DNA of 56,365 nt, from contig JBBRQD010000027.1 of NCBI GenBank assembly GCA_038227045.1, forward strand, positions 1-56,365, given 5' to 3'. The stretch is from JANXLS01 sp038227045 (GTDB lineage Bacteria; Planctomycetota; SZUA-567; H5-PLA8). This document shows, piece by piece, positions 1-6,823 of this stretch; the stretch's first letter is position 1, and every line of letters begins with the position of its first letter. The notes beneath the pieces were generated by a model that made no database searches, had not been told where the DNA came from, and saw only the letters and a program-made list of their open reading frames with translations. The position numbers and the translations under genes were made by a program.

Positions 1-2
1 AG

Positions 3-290
3 ACGAGTCGGCGTTGGCCTGAGTTTTCTCAGAATACATGGGCTCAGGGGTTGGGGTTTGCTTCTTATCGGCGGCTTTATCGGGCTTGTGTTTCGGTTTT
101 TGGGAAGACTCCACATCAGTTGGAGATGGGGTTTATTGAGGAGTTTTTGGCGGAATTGGATGGTCGAGCAGTGACTATGAAAAGCAGGCTTCCGCAGCAC
201 GGAGCAGGGTACTGCTCCGTGGCACCCGCGCTTACTTTGGAGGAGATTGAGCGGCAGATCAAGGAGATTGGGGCTTATGAAATGTTTTGA
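3..290 (+). CDS. C-terminal part of an AraC-like helix-turn-helix protein (cut by window edge)
   Basis: The frame is open from the window edge to TGA at 290, so the start is missing. The visible part reads like the second helix-turn-helix of an AraC-type regulator: GFASYRRLYRACVSVFGKTP followed by HQLE, matching the family pattern of a recognition helix and then GxTPxQ. After that comes an unrelated tail, ALTLEEIERQIKEIGAYEMF. Between the two lies a stretch encoding PQHGAGYCSVAP that is created by a perfect DNA palindrome (198-221), so the reading frame may have absorbed a small repeat. Codon use is heavy in GGG, TTG and GAG, unlike the GC-ending codons of neighbouring genes, which may indicate a separate origin. 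The AraC call is by eye; a transposase-associated HTH protein is an alternative. Confidence 0.5.
   Translation, partial: TSRRWPEFSQNTWAQGLGFASYRRLYRACVSVFGKTPHQLEMGFIEEFLAELDGRAVTMKSRLPQHGAGYCSVAPALTLEEIERQIKEIGAYEMF
198..221. repeat. perfect palindrome inside the AraC-like frame
   Basis: CACGGAGCAG (198-207) and CTGCTCCGTG (212-221) are exact reverse complements around a GGTA loop. The hairpin sits inside a reading frame without breaking it. It resembles the short palindromic elements found in other gaps of this window, though the sequence itself is different. Confidence 0.8.
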
Positions 291-668
291 GGGACTCCGA
301 CACTAACTCCATGCTAATTCGAATTTGGCGTAAGCATTGCTTTAAATTCAACTAGCCGGAGAAGTTTTGGACGCATACGAGTCGTTTTGTCCCGGTGTCG
401 AATCGTCCGCTCATGGTTAATGGTGGTTCGGTTGACGTGAAGATGCCGAAACGCAGTCATGATATTCTTGAAATTGGCAAATTAACTTAAAGGGAAATGG
501 ATCTAGCGCGTCTCAACCCACGATTTAACCGATAATTCATAGGGAGACGCGCTTACGAGTCATTCCATTCCAAAGGTTGAAGTCCCGCCCTTTTTGAGTT
601 TGACCATGACTTCGCACCCGGCAAGCCTGTTATCATACAGGAACGGGTCTCAGGAGAGGGCGACGCCC
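291..668. other. non-coding stretch with a spaced inverted repeat upstream of the sigma factor
   Basis: No convincing gene is seen. A 10-bp perfect inverted repeat, AGCGCGTCTC (505-514) and GAGACGCGCT (544-553), lies 29 bp apart and about 115 bp ahead of the likely sigma-factor start; it could be an operator or a stem. A 44-codon open frame from 358 to 489 (EKFWTHTSRF...) is too short and unrecognised to call. Confidence 0.45.
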
Positions 669-1373
669 ATGATCACGAGCGGGAGTTCCGACCGGATGAG
701 CAAAACGACAGGGACGAACGTCCTGTCCAAGGGGTCCGACAGCCCCGACGAGAACGGCACCACGCCCGCTCCCGTGCCAGGCCGTCGCTCGGTCAATCCC
801 GAACGCCAGGCGATGGACGAGCGCATTGTTCAACTCGTGCGCCAATTCCGCGAAGGCAAAGAGAGCGCGTTTGATGAACTCGCGCCCCTGGCCGGCCGCA
901 TGGCCTACCATCTGGCGTTGCGTTCCGTTTCCGATTCCAATATTGCAGAAGAGATTTCACAGGAAGCGCTGGTGCGGCTGTACAAACACGTCGGCGAAAT
1001 CGCCGGTGAAGGTGCCTTCAAAACGTGGTTTTACCGCATCGTTTTGAATCTGGTGCACGATCATTTCCGCCGCACGGTCCGCCAGGACGCGGCCAAATCG
1101 ACGCTCGAAGAAATCCGCACGCTTGAAAACAAGTCACGCAACGAACCGCTCGGCAACATGGAGCGCGACGGACTGCGCACGGCGTTGAACGACGCGTTAA
1201 GTTGCCTCGACGAAAAGCATCGCGAAGCATTTCTGATGAAAGAAGTGCAGGGCATGAGCCACGCGGAGATCGCGAAGACTCTGGATGTCCCCGAAGGCAC
1301 CGTCTGGTCGCGGCTGAGTTACGCGCGGCGGAAGCTGCAGGAAAAATTGAAACGCATGGGTTATGGCGGTTGA
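669..1373 (+). CDS. ECF-type RNA polymerase sigma factor
   Basis: This is an RpoE-like extracytoplasmic-function sigma factor that would direct RNA polymerase to a stress or envelope regulon. Region 2 is seen at about residues 53-125 (from ESAFDELAPLAGRM through AEEISQEALVRLYKH to FKTWFYRIVLNLVHDHFRR). Region 4 is at about 170-225 (LDEKHREAFLMKEVQGMSHA, then EIAKTLDVPEGTVWSRLSYA). The frame is open upstream to TTG 594 and ATG 606, but those residues look non-coding. ATG 669 has AGGAGAGGG a short distance upstream and ATG 696 is also possible. The first 50 residues are polar and probably disordered. The next gene on the strand encodes a zinc-finger anti-sigma-like membrane protein, its likely partner, although 450 bp separate the two. 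Confidence 0.88.
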   Translation: MITSGSSDRMSKTTGTNVLSKGSDSPDENGTTPAPVPGRRSVNPERQAMDERIVQLVRQFREGKESAFDELAPLAGRMAYHLALRSVSDSNIAEEISQEALVRLYKHVGEIAGEGAFKTWFYRIVLNLVHDHFRRTVRQDAAKSTLEEIRTLENKSRNEPLGNMERDGLRTALNDALSCLDEKHREAFLMKEVQGMSHAEIAKTLDVPEGTVWSRLSYARRKLQEKLKRMGYGG

Positions 1374-1602
1374 TTGCGCGGAGTATTGGACAAAAAAGCG
1401 ACTGAACTGGACACTTTTTGTTCACTGCAATTTTGTGGTGCAAGCAGATGACGCACCACGGAAATGATCGCCGAACGAAAATGCGCTGTGACTATTTTAG
1501 CGAATAACGGTTTTGATCGCGGAAAAATAATCCGCAAAAATCTATTGCTCGTGTGAAGGCGCTTCGAATCGTTGCGTCTCAACTTGTGTGCAAAAGAGAT
1601 CG

Positions 1603-1645
1603 TTCGAACAGAAGGAACGTTTGAACAAAAGACAATTCGAACAGA
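1603..1645. promoter_or_regulatory. three direct repeats TTYGAACARA upstream of the anti-sigma gene
   Basis: TTCGAACAGA at 1603-1612, TTTGAACAAA at 1620-1629 and TTCGAACAGA at 1636-1645 are spaced 17 and 16 bp apart. The core TTCGAA is self-complementary. The position in the 450-bp sigma/anti-sigma gap makes them candidate binding sites for a regulator; no function is proven. Confidence 0.4.
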
Positions 1646-1757
1646 GTACCCTCATATCGCGGCCTGATTCGGTCGTGTGTGAAGCACAGCCCACCCCGGT
1701 TGTGCTCGATTATAGAGCGGAGCTATTAAGCTAGTGGCTTGAAGCACGCAAAAGTCC

Positions 1758-1804
1758 GCAGCCGTGGTCGGCTGCAAGAAACGGAAGCGGCCGATGTCGG
1801 CCGC
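1758..1804. repeat. two adjacent perfect hairpins before the anti-sigma gene
   Basis: GCAGCCG-TGGT-CGGCTGC (1758-1775) and GCGGCCGA-TG-TCGGCCGC (1787-1804) are each perfect hairpins 11 bp apart, ending 20 bp before the ATG at 1824. They look like a small dispersed palindromic element (REP-like), and in RNA they would form stems just ahead of the start codon. The rest of the 1374-1823 gap shows no gene. Confidence 0.7.
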
Positions 1805-1823
1805 ACAAAGGCGCGAAAAAACG

Positions 1824-2798
1824 ATGTTCAATGGGGCTAAACGTATGACTTGCATCGAAGTACGCGATATTCTAAGCGACTTGATCGACGTCAGGAATGG
1901 CGAGATTCCTCCGGTCGGCGCGTCCCGGTTGTCCATGCCGGAAGTTCGGGCCGACGCCGAATCCCACTTGGCGGGATGTACCGATTGCCGCGCCGACCTG
2001 GTTATTTTGGAAGAAGTGGGCAATGTTTTCGCCGACTTCAATGTTGGAGAAATGCCAGCGCAACACTTCGCCGATTATGGCCAGGTCGTCCGCGCCAGAA
2101 TGGCGACGCAGACGGAACGCAAGATTATTCCGATTCGCGCCGGCAAACAGACGGGCTGGTGGAAGATCGGAGCATCCGCCGCAGTCGCCGCCTGTGCAGT
2201 ATTCGGATTCTTGCATTTCAATCCCAAGGCAGCCAAACAACCCCGCCAACCTTCCGCACTTGCAGCATTCAAATCACCGAAACTTGACACTCGAATTCCA
2301 TCTTTCACTCAGCCGACGCCGATGAACGTGCTAAACGTAGCGGTCGGCCAGCCGAAGCGGGACTGGATCTACAATCCCGAACAGCCCAAGCTGGTGATGG
2401 AAGAATTGAACAACAACGAAACTCGTTATGGTTATCTAATTTTAGGCGAGAAGGTTGCGCCAGCCCAGATGCCGCTCCTGGGCGTGCTGCTTAAGACGAC
2501 GCGCGACGAAGACCGCGACATGAGCAGGAAGGGCCAGTTCGGCCTGAAAGTTTTCGATATCGTTCCGGACAGCGTCGCCAACGAAATGGGCTTGATGAAG
2601 GACGATGAAATCGTCTGCATCAACGGAATGAATGTCAATTCGGGAGGCGTCGAAGACGCGGTAAAATTCCTCGAAGTGATTCACAATTTAAACAAGGGTG
2701 CCGTGATTACCGTCGATGTGGTGCGGCAGGATAAATCCGGCGTTCTGTACACGCAGCGCAGAGGCGTGTTGGGCGAACCCAAAGCCGTGTTCGAGTAG
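1824..2798 (+). CDS. anti-sigma-factor-like membrane protein with C-terminal PDZ domain
   Basis: The N-terminus carries a zinc-finger anti-sigma (zf-HC2/ZAS) signature, H-x3-C-x2-C, at about residues 48-55 (HLAGCTDC). It would bind the ECF sigma factor encoded upstream at the membrane. A single membrane segment (about 112-132, WWKIGASAAVAACAVFGFLH) is followed by a proline-rich linker. A PDZ-like domain lies at about 230-310 (GLKVFDIVPDSVANEMGLMK, then DDEIVCINGMNV). Anti-sigma factors usually end in other sensor domains. A periplasmic PDZ suggests sensing of unfolded C-termini or self-contained control of proteolysis; that is inference. ATG 1824 is chosen; TTG 1764 is the longest start and ATG 1845 is another option. 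A strong terminator follows. Confidence 0.75.
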   Translation: MFNGAKRMTCIEVRDILSDLIDVRNGEIPPVGASRLSMPEVRADAESHLAGCTDCRADLVILEEVGNVFADFNVGEMPAQHFADYGQVVRARMATQTERKIIPIRAGKQTGWWKIGASAAVAACAVFGFLHFNPKAAKQPRQPSALAAFKSPKLDTRIPSFTQPTPMNVLNVAVGQPKRDWIYNPEQPKLVMEELNNNETRYGYLILGEKVAPAQMPLLGVLLKTTRDEDRDMSRKGQFGLKVFDIVPDSVANEMGLMKDDEIVCINGMNVNSGGVEDAVKFLEVIHNLNKGAVITVDVVRQDKSGVLYTQRRGVLGEPKAVFE

Positions 2799-2819
2799 GC
2801 ACTGATTTCAGTGCTTTGC

Positions 2820-2867
2820 AATCGCGGGCCGTGCGAATTTCCCACTCGTGCGGCCCGCGATTTTTTT
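2820..2867 (+). terminator. rho-independent terminator after the anti-sigma/PDZ gene
   Basis: A 12-bp perfect stem, AATCGCGGGCCG (2820-2831) with CGGCCCGCGATT (2851-2862), is followed by a T run (2861-2867). It ends the sigma/anti-sigma unit and faces the 3' end of the convergent WD40 gene. Confidence 0.9.
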
Positions 2868-2918
2868 ACTTGATTTCGCGTCGTCTCATCCGTTGTATAT
2901 GAAGGGACGCGAAAGAGG

Positions 2919-5900
2919 TCAGCGCTTCTCTGTCCGCCGCACATGCAGCAGCACCGGCCGCGAGGTTTGTTTGCCGGCCTGATTTTCAATCGCGAAGCAC
3001 AGCCGGTCCGTCTCCGGCACCCAGCGCTCGCTGGTCAAAAATATCTGCCGCTCGTTCAAGCCTTTTTCGAGCAGCACGCCGCTGAGACCGATGTTATCGA
3101 CGATCACGCCGTGCGGCAGATTGTCGACGCTGAACGTGATCAAATCGTCGTGCCCGTTGCGCCGCACTTTCAGCCACACCGGAATCGTCTGGCCGGGTGC
3201 GATGGTGACTTCAAGCGGCTTCGAATCCGTTTGAGCCACCGGTTCGGACGCGCCGGCTACGTAGGGCTCCAGCATCACGAATAGCTTTGGCTTGGCATCC
3301 ACTTTCAAGCGCCCGAAATTCGCCACATTCTTCACGCTCGATTTCCCATTTACTTCCGCAGTGGCAGTCACTTTAACCGCGGTGGTATTGGCGTCCGTTG
3401 GCTGCGGCGCATTTTCATCCGCGCAAAGAGACCCCTGAGCGTCGCGATGTCCGGCCTGAATAACCAACGGCGTCGAGGCGCTGAAACCCGGAGGAAGCCC
3501 GGCAATGTCCACGCGAATCTCGCCGTCGAAACCGTCGATGCGGTCGGCCGCAACCGTGAAACTTCTCCCGCTGCCGGCACCGATCGCGGGATTTTCAATC
3601 GACAGGATCACGGTGAAATCCGGTTTCGGTTCGCGAATCATGAGATGGTACACAAAGTTCTCGCCGCTCTCGCCGCGCGCATCGGTGACGCGGATCAAAT
3701 AAGAGCCATCGGCGGGAGCCGTGAAAAACAAGCGGGAATCGCTGCCCAGCTTGCGCTCGCCATCGTCGTCATTGGTGTAATTCAGCGTAAAAACAGGCAG
3801 GCCGTTTGGAATCAATTTTTCGTCCGCCGGATGCGGTTCGACGATGTACACCGTCTCTTCGTTAGGATGAGCCGTGGCGCTGGTGTCGAAGTAACTGCGC
3901 CGCCCGCCGTTCGCGGTCTTGTAAAAAACCAGATCGGAATCGGGGCCTTGCGGCATTCGGAACAAGCGGCACACTTCGCCTTGAAGGTAGACGTAATTGT
4001 TGAGTTCCATCTCCTCCCAATTCTTCAACCGCGCGGCGGACATGCTTGAATCGACGCCGCGAAAATTGATGTACGAATCGCGAATGGCGCGAAGCTGCAG
4101 GCGCGGAATCAACTGTCCTTTCGCGTCGAGAATTTCAATCTTCGTGTCGGCCGGCGATCCGCGTTGCGCCGCGACGGTTTCGACGATCCATTGTTTTCCC
4201 GCTTTCGTCTCGAACCGATAAAAATCGACATCCGCCCCGCCCTTTCCATCCGGCGCGTGGATGCGCCCCTCTGCGGCGCCCGGCGCGCTCATTGCGGTGG
4301 CTTGAGCCGGCGTGTCGTTAGGCTCGGATTCTTTGACTTCAGGCACATCGATCGCCAGAGCCTTCAATCCGGAACGGCTCCGAATTGCATTGCGGTCGAG
4401 CGGGATCGCGACGTCGCCCGGTTCGCCGGCTTTGACTTTCGCTTTCAGTTCAGGCGGCAAATTGTAACCGCGCAATTGAATTTCGGTCTCCGAGCGCGCC
4501 TGAACCGCGAGCGGATAAAAGCTGGTGACCACCGGCAATTCGCCGACGCTCACGCGATAAAAATGTTCCTTCGTCCCGGCAAGAGTGGCTTCCGCAACGC
4601 GCGCCGTGTAGCGTCCGTCGCCCGGAATTTTGAAGGCCAGCAGCGGTTCGGCGCTCACGTCGCTTTGTAGCGGCGCGACCTTTCGCCCCTTCTCGTCGCC
4701 AACACTGATGGTCACGCGCGCTTTCGATTTCATGCCGGTCGTGACGGCATCGAACACAATCGTCTGGCCGGCCTTCGCGTCAAAATGAAATAGGCCCGAC
4801 TCGCCCGGCTTGTTGAATTCGCCCCAGAATGTCGCCGGAAGCTTCACCAGCCGCGCAATCGCCGGCACGGCGCTCAACTCCGCTTCTTGAACTTGTGGAA
4901 GGTCATCCACGAAAAGTGCCAGCTTGAGACTTTCGCCCGCGGCGCTCACGACGGAAACGTCAACGCTCCCGCGCATGAAATCGGCGTCGGCCATGACGCG
5001 AATCGAGATCTCGCCGCTCTTTGCGCCGTTGGCGAGAATCTCGCCTTTGATCTTCGGCGAACTAAATTTCAGTTCGGTGAGATCTGCGAGCCCTTTGCCG
5101 CTGAGTTTCAGCGTGCTTGCGATGCCGCGTTGAATCCCGCGCGGCGTCACGGCGGTCAGTTCCGGTTTCAGCACTTTGCCCGTCATTGCGTCGTACTGGG
5201 CAAACGAACCATCGAGGCGCCCCGCTAGAACGCTTTTGCCGTCGGCCGAAACCGCCAATCCGGTGACCCAGTCCGGCTGCGCGTCGAAGACCGCTTTCTG
5301 CGAAACTTTTTCGGCATCCCACGCCTTGATGGCACGATCTTCGCCGCTCGAATAAATCGATTTTCCATCGGGCGAATACGCCAGTTTCAACACCGCGCCA
5401 TCGTGTGCGAAGACCGCTTCTTGAATGGGGTTCGATCCGTCGAGCGCGGTCGCGCCGATCTTCCACAGCCGGATGCGATTGTCCGCTCCGCCCGCAACAA
5501 GGCGCGTGCCGTCCGGACTGAACGCGCACGTATATTGTTCCTTCAGCGGCTGCGACAGCGTGTCGAGACGATTACCGGTCGCGGTGTCCCAGAGTTTCAC
5601 GGTGCGGTCGCCGCTCGCGCTTGCGAGCACTTTTCCGTCGCTGCGAAACGCGAGCGAAAAGACCGCGCCATTGTGGCCGCTGAGCGTGCGCGGAGCCGCC
5701 GGCGGTTTGCCCGCAAGAATCTCCTCGATGCTCCACAGCATGATTTTCTGATCGTAGCTTCCCGTCGCGAGCGTTTTGCCGTCCGGCGATATCGCGACGG
5801 AATACAGCGCGTCGCTATGGCCGTTCCACGTATTGAGCAATTTGCCGTCGGCGGTATTCCACAGTTTGATCTCGCCGGAAACACCCGCGGTACCCGCGAC

Positions 5901-6536
5901 GCTGGCGAGCAGTTTTCCGTCCTGCGAAAACGCCACGGCATTGACCGCGCCGGTATGGCCCGGCAACTTGAACTTCAGCGCGAGACCCGCCGCTTCGCGC
6001 AACTCGACATCGTTGTAGCGCGCAATCGCGGCGAGTTTCGCCGGAACGGATTCCGCGATCGCAAGAATCGGTTTCTTCGGCGGAACCTTCGGCTTGATTT
6101 TCGGAATATTGGACTTCGAAACAATCGCCACGTCGTCTTTCGGCGCAATCGCTCCGGCATCGATCCATTGCCGGACGGCGGTGATTTCTCCAGGCTCAAG
6201 CTTCTTTCGCTTTCCGGGAGGCATGACGTTTTTCGCATGGCCTTCAATCAAGCGGACGAGCAAACTCCCGGCGCTGTTCCCCGGCAAAATCGCCGCGCCG
6301 CTTTCGCCCCCTTTAAGGAGCAACGCGTGGCGCTCGAGAACCAATCCGCCGTCGGGATCGTCGTGGCCGTGGCAACTTAAACAGTGCTTGGCAAAAAGCG
6401 GCGCGATGTCCTTGGTGAATTCGGGAACGTCGGCGCAAATTGAGTTCCATGCGATGCACACCGGAAATAGGACTACAATGAAAAACGTATTAAGAAACGA
6501 TCGTTTGGCACATCGGAATTCTTGAAAGAATTTCAT
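2919..6536 (-). CDS. secreted cytochrome c (PSCyt1) + WD40 + PPC-domain protein
   Basis: The protein is about 1,205 residues with a Sec signal (hydrophobic about 15-35). A planctomycete-type cytochrome c domain follows, with haem motif CLSCH at 52-56 and the typical MPP sequence (NVMPPGKRKKLEPGEI). WD40 repeats fill roughly residues 180-520 (for example AVNAVAFSQDGKLLASVAGT and ASASGDRTVKLWDTATGN). Beta-sandwich regions include a PPC-type domain (ESEPNDTPAQATAM to DVDFYRFETKAGKQWIVETV). It is probably periplasmic or cell-surface and may couple a haem domain to a protein-binding propeller; the substrate is unknown. The frame runs on to 6767, but that extension is encoded by a palindromic repeat, so ATG 6536 before the signal peptide is the likely start. 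It lies downstream of a DUF1549/DUF1501 pair on the same strand, a common planctomycete arrangement. Confidence 0.85.
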   Translation of the reverse strand: MKFFQEFRCAKRSFLNTFFIVVLFPVCIAWNSICADVPEFTKDIAPLFAKHCLSCHGHDDPDGGLVLERHALLLKGGESGAAILPGNSAGSLLVRLIEGHAKNVMPPGKRKKLEPGEITAVRQWIDAGAIAPKDDVAIVSKSNIPKIKPKVPPKKPILAIAESVPAKLAAIARYNDVELREAAGLALKFKLPGHTGAVNAVAFSQDGKLLASVAGTAGVSGEIKLWNTADGKLLNTWNGHSDALYSVAISPDGKTLATGSYDQKIMLWSIEEILAGKPPAAPRTLSGHNGAVFSLAFRSDGKVLASASGDRTVKLWDTATGNRLDTLSQPLKEQYTCAFSPDGTRLVAGGADNRIRLWKIGATALDGSNPIQEAVFAHDGAVLKLAYSPDGKSIYSSGEDRAIKAWDAEKVSQKAVFDAQPDWVTGLAVSADGKSVLAGRLDGSFAQYDAMTGKVLKPELTAVTPRGIQRGIASTLKLSGKGLADLTELKFSSPKIKGEILANGAKSGEISIRVMADADFMRGSVDVSVVSAAGESLKLALFVDDLPQVQEAELSAVPAIARLVKLPATFWGEFNKPGESGLFHFDAKAGQTIVFDAVTTGMKSKARVTISVGDEKGRKVAPLQSDVSAEPLLAFKIPGDGRYTARVAEATLAGTKEHFYRVSVGELPVVTSFYPLAVQARSETEIQLRGYNLPPELKAKVKAGEPGDVAIPLDRNAIRSRSGLKALAIDVPEVKESEPNDTPAQATAMSAPGAAEGRIHAPDGKGGADVDFYRFETKAGKQWIVETVAAQRGSPADTKIEILDAKGQLIPRLQLRAIRDSYINFRGVDSSMSAARLKNWEEMELNNYVYLQGEVCRLFRMPQGPDSDLVFYKTANGGRRSYFDTSATAHPNEETVYIVEPHPADEKLIPNGLPVFTLNYTNDDDGERKLGSDSRLFFTAPADGSYLIRVTDARGESGENFVYHLMIREPKPDFTVILSIENPAIGAGSGRSFTVAADRIDGFDGEIRVDIAGLPPGFSASTPLVIQAGHRDAQGSLCADENAPQPTDANTTAVKVTATAEVNGKSSVKNVANFGRLKVDAKPKLFVMLEPYVAGASEPVAQTDSKPLEVTIAPGQTIPVWLKVRRNGHDDLITFSVDNLPHGVIVDNIGLSGVLLEKGLNERQIFLTSERWVPETDRLCFAIENQAGKQTSRPVLLHVRRTEKR

Positions 6537-6561
6537 TTTTGTCCCGAAGGGATTCCAAGCA

Positions 6562-6775
6562 ATTAGCCGGTGGTTGAGGCCGTACCCGGCCGACACCACC
6601 GGACCCGATTCAATATCGTCCCGCACCCCGGTAGGGGTGCCAGCCACGCGGCTGAATTCATGGACTGGCATGGTGTGCATCCTTGATCGTTGCTGGCACC
6701 CCTTCCGGGGTGCGGAAAACCGCTGCGCACATTTCCGGTGGTGTCGGCCGGGTACGGCCTCAACCACCGGCTAAT
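6562..6775. repeat. nested inverted-repeat element of about 214 bp
   Basis: The outer arms 6562-6602 and 6735-6775 are exact reverse complements over 41 bp (beginning ATTAGCCGGTGGTTGAGG). The inner arms 6621-6644 and 6692-6715 match at 23 of 24 positions. Small hairpins occur within and just outside, such as CATCCC-TCC-GGGATG at about 6782-6796. The element fills the gap between two minus-strand genes and is open in several frames. It has no transposase and looks like a non-autonomous palindromic or MITE-like repeat. Confidence 0.9.
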
Positions 6776-6823
6776 GGCCGGCATCCCTCCGGGATGATTG
6801 CAATACAATGTCTTGCCTTGATA

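Noticed and set aside
6537..6767. 77-codon N-terminal extension of the WD40/PPC cytochrome gene
   Set aside because: It is encoded mostly by the nested palindromic repeat and precedes a clear signal peptide starting at ATG 6536.
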